Source: Cyanobacteriota bacterium
Lineage (GTDB): Bacteria > Cyanobacteriota > Cyanobacteriia > SKYG9
NCBI GenBank assembly: GCA_025054735.1
Contig: JANWZG010000266.1
Coordinates: 1-5,520, forward strand
DNA length: 5,520 nucleotides
Direction of reading: 5' to 3'
The notes under the pieces were generated by a model. It was given only the letters and a program-made list of their open reading frames with translations. It did not search any database and had not been told where the DNA came from. This document shows positions 1 to 5,520 of this stretch, one piece after another. A program made the position numbers and the translations under genes. The number at the start of each line of letters is the position of its first letter. Positions within the stretch are counted from its first letter, which is position 1.

Positions 1-51
1 TTTACTGACTCCCAAAACTTCATAGTAGTCTTTAAAACCAGTGGTAGCCAT
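1..51 (-). CDS. dnaJ: DnaJ-family co-chaperone, N-terminal fragment (runs off the left edge)
   Basis: Only the first 17 codons are inside the window. They read MATTGFKDYYEVLGVSK, the classic start of a J-domain: the (K/R)DYYEVLGV stretch forms helix I. J-domain proteins stimulate the ATPase of DnaK and deliver substrates to it in the cytoplasm. The diagnostic HPD tripeptide, the G/F region and any zinc-finger or CTD domains lie outside, so I cannot say whether this is a full DnaJ or a CbpA-like type lacking the zinc finger; cyanobacterial proteins starting like this are often CbpA-like. The start is supported by AGAGG ending 5 nt before the ATG. It follows the glycine-zipper stress gene by 70 bp on the same strand, and dnaK lies one gene further upstream, so its partner chaperone is probably co-expressed. 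Confidence 0.88.
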   Translation of the reverse strand, partial: MATTGFKDYYEVLGVSK

Positions 52-56
52 GGACA

Positions 57-61
57 CCTCT
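57..61 (-). promoter_or_regulatory. ribosome binding site of dnaJ
   Basis: The minus strand reads AGAGG followed by TGTCC and then the ATG of dnaJ, a 5-nt spacing. It fixes the start of the truncated gene. Two of its G residues fall in a 5-bp inverted repeat (54-58 with 77-81) that could partly occlude the site in mRNA. Confidence 0.6.
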
Positions 62-121
62 ACAGTAAGTACAAGTGGTGTATCGGGCAGTTTAAGGAGC
101 AGGTTGCCTCAATCTCAGTCT

Positions 122-892
122 CTAGTCAGCTTTGCGTTTAGAAAAGATGCCGTTGTCATCGCGATCGAATAACTGCTTAATCCGCTCCCAAGCTTTTACT
201 AGGGCATTGGCTTTTTCTGGAGATTCACTGAGGGACTGATTGTAGGTTTCCACAAAGGTTCGCTGGGCTTCTTCTGACAAGTCTGCTTTGATCTCCGGTG
301 AAATTTGGTCGCTGCTGGTCAATTCACCGTCTGGTTCACGGGGAAGCTGCATGTCCGTGGTAGCGACCTCTTCGCCGCCAGCGCTTTGCAAGAGCAAGAA
401 GATTTCACCTGACTTTTCTTGCGGCACTTCCACCACCAGTAAAAACTCACCCGCCTGTACCCGTGTTTGATAAATTGCCGCTTTATCCTGAGGCATCCCC
501 AGTGAGATGAGGGCAGATCCTAACCCTGCCCCCAGTGCCCCATAGAGAGCACCGCTAGTTGCACCTAGTAAGGCTGCCCCAAGTGGCCCTGCGGCCACAA
601 CTGCCCCTAGAAAAGGCACAAATAGCACACCAACCCCGGTAACCAAGCTCAGCACAGAGCCAAACAGAGAGCCATATAGGGCACCGCTAGCTAACCCATC
701 GAGAATCACATCTTTTTTGGTTAAAAACCCAGTAATGCGGGCTTCTGATTGGAAGTTGCGGCCAATGATAGAAATGCGCTCTTTGGGAACGCCACGATTT
801 AGTAAACGCTGGATTGCATCTTGTAATTTTTTCTCCTCTTTGAACGCAGCAGAAACGCATTTTTCCGGAGGTTTGGCGAAGGCTGAAGTCAT
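122..892 (-). CDS. glycine-zipper membrane-associated stress protein with ChaB-like C-terminus
   Basis: The protein has 256 residues; its biochemical function is not established. Residues about 11-45 (KCVSAAFKEEKKLQDAIQRL...ISIIGR) resemble the start of the general-stress-protein-17M / DUF1269-like fold, in which a small alpha/beta module is split by a membrane insert. Residues about 64-130 are strongly hydrophobic and rich in Gly and Ala, with many GxxxG spacings, and could form two helical hairpins in or on a membrane. Residues 148-182 (GEFLLVVEVP...) look like the second half of the split module. Residues about 198-241 (SPEIKADLSEEAQRTFVETYNQS...ALVKAWERIKQLF) match the pattern of the ChaB family, known from the E. 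coli protein once linked to cation transport. There is no signal peptide. The start is supported by GAGGGG 8 nt upstream. The gene sits between dnaK and dnaJ on the same strand, so a stress-related role is a reasonable inference. The ChaB assignment comes from pattern recognition only. Confidence 0.85.
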   Translation of the reverse strand: MTSAFAKPPEKCVSAAFKEEKKLQDAIQRLLNRGVPKERISIIGRNFQSEARITGFLTKKDVILDGLASGALYGSLFGSVLSLVTGVGVLFVPFLGAVVAAGPLGAALLGATSGALYGALGAGLGSALISLGMPQDKAAIYQTRVQAGEFLLVVEVPQEKSGEIFLLLQSAGGEEVATTDMQLPREPDGELTSSDQISPEIKADLSEEAQRTFVETYNQSLSESPEKANALVKAWERIKQLFDRDDNGIFSKRKAD

Positions 893-900
893 GGTGATTA

Positions 901-906
901 CCCCTC
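901..906 (-). promoter_or_regulatory. ribosome binding site of the stress protein gene
   Basis: The minus strand reads GAGGGG, then 8 nt (TAATCACC), then ATG. It abuts the left end of the tandem repeat at 909, so the first repeat copy supplies the sequence directly upstream of this gene's translation signal. Confidence 0.6.
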
Positions 907-908
907 AG

Positions 909-1064
909 TTACCTAAATCAAGTGTGTTTAGATTAATAGTCTGGACAGTTTGGTGCGTAGTAAACGCGCGAGCCAGTTAGGATGTTCGTAGTGAGGACTT
1001 AAGTCCTCACTACAAGCTTTAGGTGCAGTTACGCCCTAGCGTTCCCGCAGATTACTATCATCGA
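909..1064. repeat. tandem duplication, copy 1
   Basis: This 156-bp unit is repeated immediately at 1065-1219. Over about 154 aligned bases the copies differ at 14 positions (about 91% identity), and copy 1 carries two extra bases (AC at 964-965). Every substitution is a transition. The block 966-1027 is identical to 1120-1181. It contains no open reading frame worth calling. Together the copies fill most of the 379 bp between dnaK and the stress protein gene, and copy 1 supplies the upstream region of the latter. Confidence 0.95.
988..1013. repeat. perfect 26-bp palindrome in repeat copy 1
   Basis: The left arm GTAGTGAGGACTT is followed directly by its exact reverse complement AAGTCCTCACTAC, so the sequence is fully self-complementary with no spacer. 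In RNA the centre would open to a short loop. In a transcript from the minus strand, the flanking UU and AA bases add a U-G wobble and a U-A pair, giving a stem of up to about 15 bp before loop opening; the plus-strand transcript has a C/A mismatch there. No T-run follows it, so it is not a classical intrinsic terminator. From memory, palindromes of this GTAGTGAGGACTT type are scattered in many cyanobacterial genomes; I could not check this. Confidence 0.9.
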
Positions 1065-1219
1065 TTGCCTGAATCAAGTGTGTTCAGATTAATAGTTTGG
1101 ACAGTTTGATGCGTAGCAAGCGCGAGCCAGTTAGGATGTTCGTAGTGAGGACTTAAGTCCTCACTACAAGCTTTAGGTGCAATTATGTCCTAGCGTTCCT
1201 GCGGGTCACTATTATCGAT
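1065..1219. repeat. tandem duplication, copy 2
   Basis: This is the second copy of the unit at 909-1064, directly adjacent and in the same orientation. It begins TTGCCTGAATCAAGTG, against TTACCTAAATCAAGTG in copy 1, and ends with ATCGAT like copy 1. It lies about 50 bp beyond the dnaK stop codon, so a dnaK read-through transcript would pass through this copy first. Confidence 0.95.
1142..1167. repeat. perfect 26-bp palindrome in repeat copy 2
   Basis: It is identical to the palindrome of copy 1, with centres 154 bp apart. Two identical palindromes in direct order also allow alternative pairing between copies: the left arm of one can pair with the right arm of the other. Confidence 0.9.
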
Positions 1220-1271
1220 ACTACAGTGCTGAAGCATTCATTACAAGTTTGATGATCAGCATCGTATATCG

Positions 1272-3155
1272 CTACTTGTGCTCCACAAAGTCGGCATCAA
1301 TCACATCGCCACCTTGACTACCTGGGGAATTGTTGCTGCCTGTGCTGCTATTTGTCTGGGCATAGACAGCGCTGCCGATTTGCATGAGTGCTTGCTGAAT
1401 GTCACTAGTGAGGGATTTCATGCGATCGTAGTTTTCTCGGTCTATAGCTGCTCGCAGGTCTTTAATCATCCCTTCTAGGCGAGTTTTGTCAGCAGCAGGA
1501 ACTTTGTCGCCCAGGTCTTTGAGTTGCTTTTCGGCCTGATAGGCAACAGAGTCAGCATTGTTCTTGGTGTCGATTTGTTCGCGACGGCGGCGATCAGCTT
1601 CAGCATTACGCTCAGCTTCCTTCACCATACGCTCAACCTCTGATTGATCGAGGGTAGATGCGCCTGTGATTGTGATTGATTGCTGTTTACCGCTGGCTTT
1701 GTCTTTAGCAGAGACAGAGAGAATGCCGTTCGCATCAATGTCAAAGGTGACTTCGATTTGCGGAATACCGCGCGGTGCGGGAGGAATGCCATCGAGTTTG
1801 AAGGTGCCCAGGCTCTTGTTGTCGGCAGCCATCTCCCGTTCACCTTGCAACACATGGATTTCCACACTGGTTTGGCCGTCAGCAGCAGTGGAAAAGATTT
1901 CAGACTTTTTCACTGGAATGGTAGTGTTGCGGGGGATGATCTTAGTCATCACGCCACCCAAGGTTTCCACACCTAACGATAGCGGTGTCACATCCAACAG
2001 CAACACATCTTTAACATCACCTGCCAGCACACCCGCTTGAATGGCAGCTCCTACGGCCACCACTTCATCCGGGTTCACACCCTGACAGGGGTCTTTGCCT
2101 GTGATTTGCCGCACCAGTTGTTGCACAGCAGGAATGCGGGTTGAACCACCAACGAGGACAACCTCATCAATGTCAGCAGCAGTGAGTTTGGCATCCCGGA
2201 GGGCCTGATCCACGGGTTTGCGGCAGCGATCGAGTAAATCGCTACACAATTGCTCAAACTGCCCTCTGGTTAGAGTCATATCCAGATGCTTCGGCCCATC
2301 TTGAGTAGCCGTAATGAAGGGCAAGTTGATATGCGTTTGGGTTGCGCTTGACAGTTCAATCTTGGCTTTTTCAGCCGCTTCCGTCAGGCGTTGCAGGGCT
2401 TGCCTGTCTTTGCGCAGATCGATACCCTCATTGCGCTGAAATTCGGTAGCTAGCCAATCCACGATTTTTTTGTCAAAGTCATCCCCACCCAAGTGAGTAT
2501 CGCCACTGGTGGCTTTGACCTCGAACACGCCATCCCCAACTTCCAGGATGGAAACATCAAACGTGCCACCACCCAAGTCAAATACTAGGATGGTTTCATT
2601 ATTTTTCTTGTCCAAACCATAGGCTAGGGCTGCTGCCGTCGGTTCGTTGATAATGCGCAGCACTTCAATGCCTGCAATTTTACCTGCGTCTTTTGTGGCT
2701 TGCCGCTGCGAGTCATTGAAGTAGGCAGGAACGGTGATTACCGCTTGCTTCACTGGTTCACCCAGATACTTACTAGCATCATCCACGAGTTTGCGCAGTA
2801 CCTCAGCAGATATTTCCTCTGGCGCAAACTGCTTCTTCTGCATTGGACAATCTAGTTTGACGTTGCCCTTGCCGTCACGCAGTACCTTGTAGGACACTTG
2901 CGTTGATTCACCTGTCACTTCGTCGTACTTGCGGCCAATAAATCGCTTGACCGAGTAGAAAGTATTTTCCGGGTTCATGACCGCTTGCCGTTTGGCAATT
3001 TGCCCCACCAGCTTATCCCCAGTCTTGGTAAAGGCAACAACTGATGGCGTGGTGCGGTTACCTTCAGCATTGGCAATCACAACGGGCTGCCCGCCTTCCA
3101 TTACCGCCACGCAGGAGTTTGTTGTTCCTAGGTCAATCCCTACTACTTTTGCCAT
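1272..3155 (-). CDS. dnaK: molecular chaperone DnaK (Hsp70), DnaK2-like
   Basis: This is an ATP-dependent Hsp70 chaperone of 627 residues, the normal length, acting in the cytoplasm with DnaJ and GrpE. The nucleotide-binding domain covers about 1-380. It has the phosphate-1 motif GIDLGTTNS (6-14), K70/R71 in YSVKRFIGR, P143 in TVPAYFNDSQRQAT, E171 in INEPTAAALAYG, phosphate-2 FDLGGGTFDVS (192-202) and the adenosine motif LVGGSTRIP (334-342). The interdomain linker VLLLDVTPLSLG is at about 384-395. The substrate-binding beta domain follows to about 500, then the helical lid, a Ser/Asn/Gly-rich tail (about 600-616) and the acidic end DVIDADFVEHK. The protein reads like cyanobacterial DnaK2, the main essential paralogue in this phylum. 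I start it at MAKVVGIDLG, 9 bases inside the longest frame: GGGAGG lies 9 nt before this ATG but touches the upstream ATG with no spacing, and the family begins at MAKVVG or MGKVVG. No frameshift or missing catalytic residue is seen. Confidence 0.97.
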   Translation of the reverse strand: MAKVVGIDLGTTNSCVAVMEGGQPVVIANAEGNRTTPSVVAFTKTGDKLVGQIAKRQAVMNPENTFYSVKRFIGRKYDEVTGESTQVSYKVLRDGKGNVKLDCPMQKKQFAPEEISAEVLRKLVDDASKYLGEPVKQAVITVPAYFNDSQRQATKDAGKIAGIEVLRIINEPTAAALAYGLDKKNNETILVFDLGGGTFDVSILEVGDGVFEVKATSGDTHLGGDDFDKKIVDWLATEFQRNEGIDLRKDRQALQRLTEAAEKAKIELSSATQTHINLPFITATQDGPKHLDMTLTRGQFEQLCSDLLDRCRKPVDQALRDAKLTAADIDEVVLVGGSTRIPAVQQLVRQITGKDPCQGVNPDEVVAVGAAIQAGVLAGDVKDVLLLDVTPLSLGVETLGGVMTKIIPRNTTIPVKKSEIFSTAADGQTSVEIHVLQGEREMAADNKSLGTFKLDGIPPAPRGIPQIEVTFDIDANGILSVSAKDKASGKQQSITITGASTLDQSEVERMVKEAERNAEADRRRREQIDTKNNADSVAYQAEKQLKDLGDKVPAADKTRLEGMIKDLRAAIDRENYDRMKSLTSDIQQALMQIGSAVYAQTNSSTGSNNSPGSQGGDVIDADFVEHK

Positions 3156-3164
3156 CGACAGCAT

Positions 3165-3170
3165 CCTCCC
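3165..3170 (-). promoter_or_regulatory. ribosome binding site that decides the dnaK start
   Basis: The minus strand reads GGGAGG, then ATGCTGTCG, then ATG GCA AAA. With 9 nt to the second ATG (3155) and none to the first (3164), the site fits only the second. The extra MLS residues of the longer frame are therefore unlikely to be made. Confidence 0.75.
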
Positions 3171-3507
3171 TTGTTCAAAGTCTTAAACTGTTTGCAGTGC
3201 TACCAGCGGGGGACTTGAAGCATTTGACCGTATACGTTTCAACCTGATGCTACTGGGCACTGAACGACGGGCATGAGATGGCGAAACCTCCTTGACCCAT
3301 CATTACAGTTGCGGTTAGCCCCCTCGCAGCCAGCTTTCTCCAGGTATCGAATTCTGTAGCTGACTGAACGCTTTACTCACTGCCAAAGCCCAGTCGATAC
3401 TCAGAGAGTCTTACTAGAACAAGTGTAGAACCTAGTTCAGATTCAAGGGGATCGGTTTTCCAGAGGAGAGAAGTGCTTGTTTCCGACCCTATTCTGTCTT
3501 GAGCGTG
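3171..3507 (-). other. intergenic region: sdhA 3' end, dnaK promoter and leader
   Basis: These 337 bp hold no clear gene. Just after the sdhA stop, 3449-3455 and 3483-3489 form a 7-bp stem in RNA (one G-U pair) with a 27-nt loop but no T-run, so it is a poor terminator candidate. A possible housekeeping promoter for dnaK on the minus strand is TTGTTC, 17 bp, TATCGA (about 3396-3424); it is weak. Nearer dnaK, a full AAGGAGGT ribosome-binding sequence (3286-3293) precedes an 11-codon frame (3239-3274). A 4-bp stem with a tetraloop (3187-3198) lies close to the dnaK ribosome binding site. I see no CIRCE element (TTAGCACTC-N9-GAGTGCTAA). Confidence 0.5.
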
Positions 3508-5235
3508 CTAGTAGCGCCGCTCTTGGGGTTGAAAGCGGGTGATGGTGACGGGGCGATCGCCGATGTCAATGCCAGAGGGGGAATAGTAGGCCATAGTGTG
3601 TTTGAGAAAGTTAGTGTCGTCGCGATCAGGATAGTCTTCACGGTAGTGGGCACCCCGACTTTCTCGGCGGTGTAGGGCCGAGGTCAGAATCACCTCTGCC
3701 ACAACCAATAAGCTGCGGAGTTCCAGGGCTTCAACTAACTCGGTGTTCCAGCAAGTACCTTTGTCGTCTAAATAGATTTGGTGGTAGCGGTCTCGAATCT
3801 CGTGCAGGCGGTGCAAGCCCTCGGCCATCAGGTCTGCTGTGCGGAACACTCCACAATAGTCTGTCATGCAGTCTTGTAGGGTTTGTCGCACTTGAGCAAT
3901 GCGATAGGGGCCAGTCTGATCAAGTAGAGCCTGAAGTTGATGGCGGCTGCTAGTCAGGTAGGTTTGGGCATCTAGGTCAGGGAGCTTGCGAGATGGCAGG
4001 TAGCGGACGATCGCAGCCCCAGTTCGTCGTCCATATACCACACATTCCAGCAGCGAGTTGCTACCCAAACGATTTGCCCCATGAACCGATACACAGGCAG
4101 CTTCCCCAGCGGCAAACAGTCCATCTATTAGCCCTGTGGCACTGGCTCGCACCTGTCCATCAGTAGTAGTGGGAATGCCACCCATGGAGTAATGGACGGT
4201 AGGACGCACAGGCAGCGGCTGATGAATGGCATCAATCCCCAACAGGCGATGGGCTTCTTCCCAACAGAAGGGCACCCGACTCATGATTTTCTCGGCACCC
4301 ATATGGCGTAAATCTAGGTAGACGAATGGCCCACCAGCACTGCCATCAGGGTGAATACCTCGTCCAGCGCGGATCTCGCGAGCGATCGCCCGCGAAGTAA
4401 TATCTCGCGGTGCTAACTCCATGCGACTAGGAGCGTAGGTGGCCATAAAGCGATCGCCCTCACTGTTGATTAGATAAGCACCTTCACCCCGGACTGCCTC
4501 AGAGATCAACACCCCCACAGGATAGAGTCCCGTAGGGTGAAACTGAACAAATTCCATATCTTCTAAGGGAATGCCAGCCAATGCTGCCATTGCTAGCCCA
4601 TCCCCCGTAGAGGCAAAGTCATTAGATGTAGTGTTATAGACTCGTCCATAGCCACCAGTTGCGATCATCACTGCTTTGGCCCGCATCACCTGGAGTTCGC
4701 TGTCCAGTAGATGCATCATAACCACACCCTTAGCTTGGCCGTCTTCCACAATCAACCGCAGCACGTACCACTCGTCATAAATGGTGACCCCATACCGCCG
4801 GAGGTTCATCACTAACTCATGGAGAATGGCATGGCCAGTTTTGTCAGCAGCGTAGCAAGTGCGGCGATGGGAGTGACCTCCAAAGGCGCGCTGGGCAATG
4901 CGTCCATCAGCCTGTCGAGAAAATAACACTCCCATGTGTTCTAGGTCAATCACGACTTCAGGTGCTTCTCTCGTGAGAATCTCCACAGCATCCTGATCGG
5001 CTAAGTAGTCTGAACCCTTGACTGTATCGAAGGCGTGAGCTTCCCAGGTGTCGTCACTGTCTAGGTTTTTGAGGGTGGCGGCAATGCCACCTTGGGCAGC
5101 AACGGAATGGGAGCGAATGGGGTGGGTTTTGGCAATAAGGGCCACCGATCGCCCAGGGTCTGTTTTGGCAATTTCTAGAGCAGCACGGCATCCAGCCAGG
5201 CCACCCCCAACAATCAATACGTCGTAGTCAAGCAT
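3508..5235 (-). CDS. sdhA: succinate dehydrogenase flavoprotein subunit
   Basis: This subunit oxidises succinate to fumarate and passes electrons through FAD to the iron-sulfur subunit; in cyanobacteria the complex feeds the thylakoid plastoquinone pool. The 575-residue length is normal. The N-terminus carries the dinucleotide fold DVLIVGGGLAG (5-15). His43 in SHSVAAQGGIAA is the expected site of covalent FAD attachment. Active-site residues align with E. coli SdhA: H233 (QFHPTG), S245-E246 (LISEAVRGEG), R277 (APRDITSRAI), H348 (HYSMGGIPTT) and R389 (GANRLGSNSLLE). Gln48 sits where E. coli SdhA has Gln and FrdA has Glu, which mildly favours succinate oxidation. The C-terminal region contains ESRGAHYREDYPDRDD (525-540), shared with fumarate reductase and L-aspartate oxidase; overall similarity favours SdhA. 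No sdhB or membrane anchor gene is adjacent, as is common in cyanobacteria. The ATG at 5235 has no clear ribosome binding site but places the FAD motif correctly. Confidence 0.95.
   Translation of the reverse strand: MLDYDVLIVGGGLAGCRAALEIAKTDPGRSVALIAKTHPIRSHSVAAQGGIAATLKNLDSDDTWEAHAFDTVKGSDYLADQDAVEILTREAPEVVIDLEHMGVLFSRQADGRIAQRAFGGHSHRRTCYAADKTGHAILHELVMNLRRYGVTIYDEWYVLRLIVEDGQAKGVVMMHLLDSELQVMRAKAVMIATGGYGRVYNTTSNDFASTGDGLAMAALAGIPLEDMEFVQFHPTGLYPVGVLISEAVRGEGAYLINSEGDRFMATYAPSRMELAPRDITSRAIAREIRAGRGIHPDGSAGGPFVYLDLRHMGAEKIMSRVPFCWEEAHRLLGIDAIHQPLPVRPTVHYSMGGIPTTTDGQVRASATGLIDGLFAAGEAACVSVHGANRLGSNSLLECVVYGRRTGAAIVRYLPSRKLPDLDAQTYLTSSRHQLQALLDQTGPYRIAQVRQTLQDCMTDYCGVFRTADLMAEGLHRLHEIRDRYHQIYLDDKGTCWNTELVEALELRSLLVVAEVILTSALHRRESRGAHYREDYPDRDDTNFLKHTMAYYSPSGIDIGDRPVTITRFQPQERRY
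3553..3560. repeat. HIP1 octamer GCGATCGC
   Basis: This is an exact copy of the palindromic octamer that is over-represented in many cyanobacterial genomes. It lies near the 3' end of sdhA. Confidence 0.8.
4382..4389. repeat. HIP1 octamer GCGATCGC
   Basis: Second exact HIP1 copy, inside sdhA at the codons just after the catalytic arginine (R277) region. Confidence 0.8.
4450..4457. repeat. HIP1 octamer GCGATCGC
   Basis: Third exact HIP1 copy, 68 bp from the second, inside sdhA at the EGDRFMA codons. Confidence 0.8.
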
Positions 5236-5351
5236 AGGTGCTTAGCAATGTAGGTAGCATGGCAGTAAAGGTATCACTCTTGGAAGGGTAAACGGGAGGT
5301 GTTAAGCAAGACTACACTATTCACAGCCCTTTAGCATTGAGCCTGTTATCT
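5236..5351. other. divergent intergenic region between sdhA and the DUF3326 gene
   Basis: These 116 bp should carry promoters for both divergent genes, but I see no convincing -35/-10 pair on either strand. A plus-strand TACACT at about 5313-5318 could be a -10 box, with no matching -35. A strong ribosome-binding-like GGGAGGT at 5294-5300 has no start codon at a usable distance, and the plus-strand gene starts 51 bp further on. Confidence 0.5.
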
Positions 5352-5520
5352 ATGACTAGCCAGCGCCCGTACACAGTTGTCTTGATTGTGCCTACTGGCA
5401 TTGGGGCGACGATCGGCGGCTACGCTGGCGATGCCCTGCCCGTTGCCCGTGGCATGGCCCAAGTTGCTGACTGCCTAATTACCCACCCTAATGTCCTCAA
5501 TGGTGCACAGATGTATTGGT
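5352..5520 (+). CDS. DUF3326-family protein, N-terminal fragment (runs off the right edge)
   Basis: The open frame begins MTSQRPYTVVLIVPTGIGA and continues to the window end with 56 complete codons and no stop. The PYTVVLIVPTGIGATIGGYAGDALPVAR stretch and the later DCLITHPNVLNGAQMYW are, from memory, the hallmark N-terminus of DUF3326 proteins, which are conserved in cyanobacteria and have no assigned reaction. The GIGATIGGYAGD segment is glycine-rich like a nucleotide-binding or active-site loop, but that is only an impression. The start has no good ribosome binding site. An in-frame TTG at 5337 is an alternative, and the frame is closed by TAA at 5289. It is divergent from sdhA, and nothing visible links the two functionally. 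Confidence 0.8.
   Translation, partial: MTSQRPYTVVLIVPTGIGATIGGYAGDALPVARGMAQVADCLITHPNVLNGAQMYW

Noticed and set aside
717..980. Plus-strand frame of 87 codons antisense to the stress protein gene
   Set aside because: It overlaps the start of a better supported gene and its end runs into the repeat; the protein looks like nothing known and the frame is probably fortuitous. The same applies to 288-470.
988..1013. Intrinsic terminator after dnaK
   Set aside because: The hairpin is strong, but no T-run follows on either strand and the stem is fully symmetric, so a termination role is not supported by sequence alone.
909..1219. CRISPR array
   Set aside because: There are only two long copies of about 155 bp joined directly, without short repeats and unique spacers.
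1278..1478. Plus-strand open frames antisense to dnaK (also 1666-2040, 1680-1976, 2977-3186 and 3044-3247) and a minus-strand frame at 1622-1867
   Set aside because: They lie wholly or mostly within the strongly conserved dnaK gene, have no recognisable family features or ribosome binding sites, and are shadows of its codon pattern.
3200..3240. tRNA-like T-loop (TTCAAGT) on the minus strand upstream of dnaK
   Set aside because: The bases on either side do not pair into a T-stem, and no acceptor, D or anticodon arms can be built.
3301..3320. HLR1-like site (TTACAGT-TGCG-GTTAGCC) upstream of dnaK
   Set aside because: Only one half resembles the TTACA core and the second half diverges after GTTA; too degenerate to call an RpaB site.
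5228..5260. Ten-codon frame overlapping the sdhA start out of frame
   Set aside because: It has no ribosome binding site and is a chance ATG.

Overview
The window looks like a stretch of cyanobacterial chromosome. The SdhA and DnaK proteins read like cyanobacterial family members: the DnaK is DnaK2-like, with the acidic tail VIDADFVEHK. A DUF3326-type protein, which I know mainly from cyanobacteria, begins at the right edge. Three copies of the octamer GCGATCGC (HIP1), which is over-represented in many cyanobacterial genomes, lie in sdhA. I cannot name the genus.

Layout from right to left, following the minus strand. At 5352-5520 a plus-strand gene (DUF3326 family) runs off the edge. A short intergenic region separates it from the divergent minus-strand sdhA (3508-5235), which encodes the flavoprotein of succinate dehydrogenase with all expected active-site residues. 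About 340 bp of non-coding DNA follow, which is probably the sdhA 3' end plus the dnaK promoter and leader. Then come dnaK (1272-3155, minus), a 379-bp spacer holding a tandemly duplicated unit of about 155 bp, a glycine-rich membrane-associated stress-type protein with a ChaB-like tail (122-892, minus), and the first 17 codons of a DnaJ-family co-chaperone (1-51, minus) running off the left edge.

The main unit is therefore a chaperone cluster, dnaK / glycine-zipper stress protein / dnaJ, all codirectional. DnaK (Hsp70) and its J-domain partner work together in protein folding. The protein between them has a hydrophobic GxxxG-rich core and a ChaB-like C-terminus; its role is unknown, but its position suggests a stress function linked to the chaperones or to membranes. 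sdhA is a neighbour with an unrelated role in respiration and the TCA cycle.

The most unusual feature is the dnaK-stress protein spacer. It carries two tandem copies of one unit, each with the same perfect 26-bp palindrome. The copies differ at 14 aligned positions, all transitions, plus one 2-bp indel. All differences lie outside an invariant 62-bp core centred on the palindrome. This may be a spreading palindromic repeat or an intercistronic RNA structure in the chaperone transcript. The rest of the window is ordinary core-genome content.
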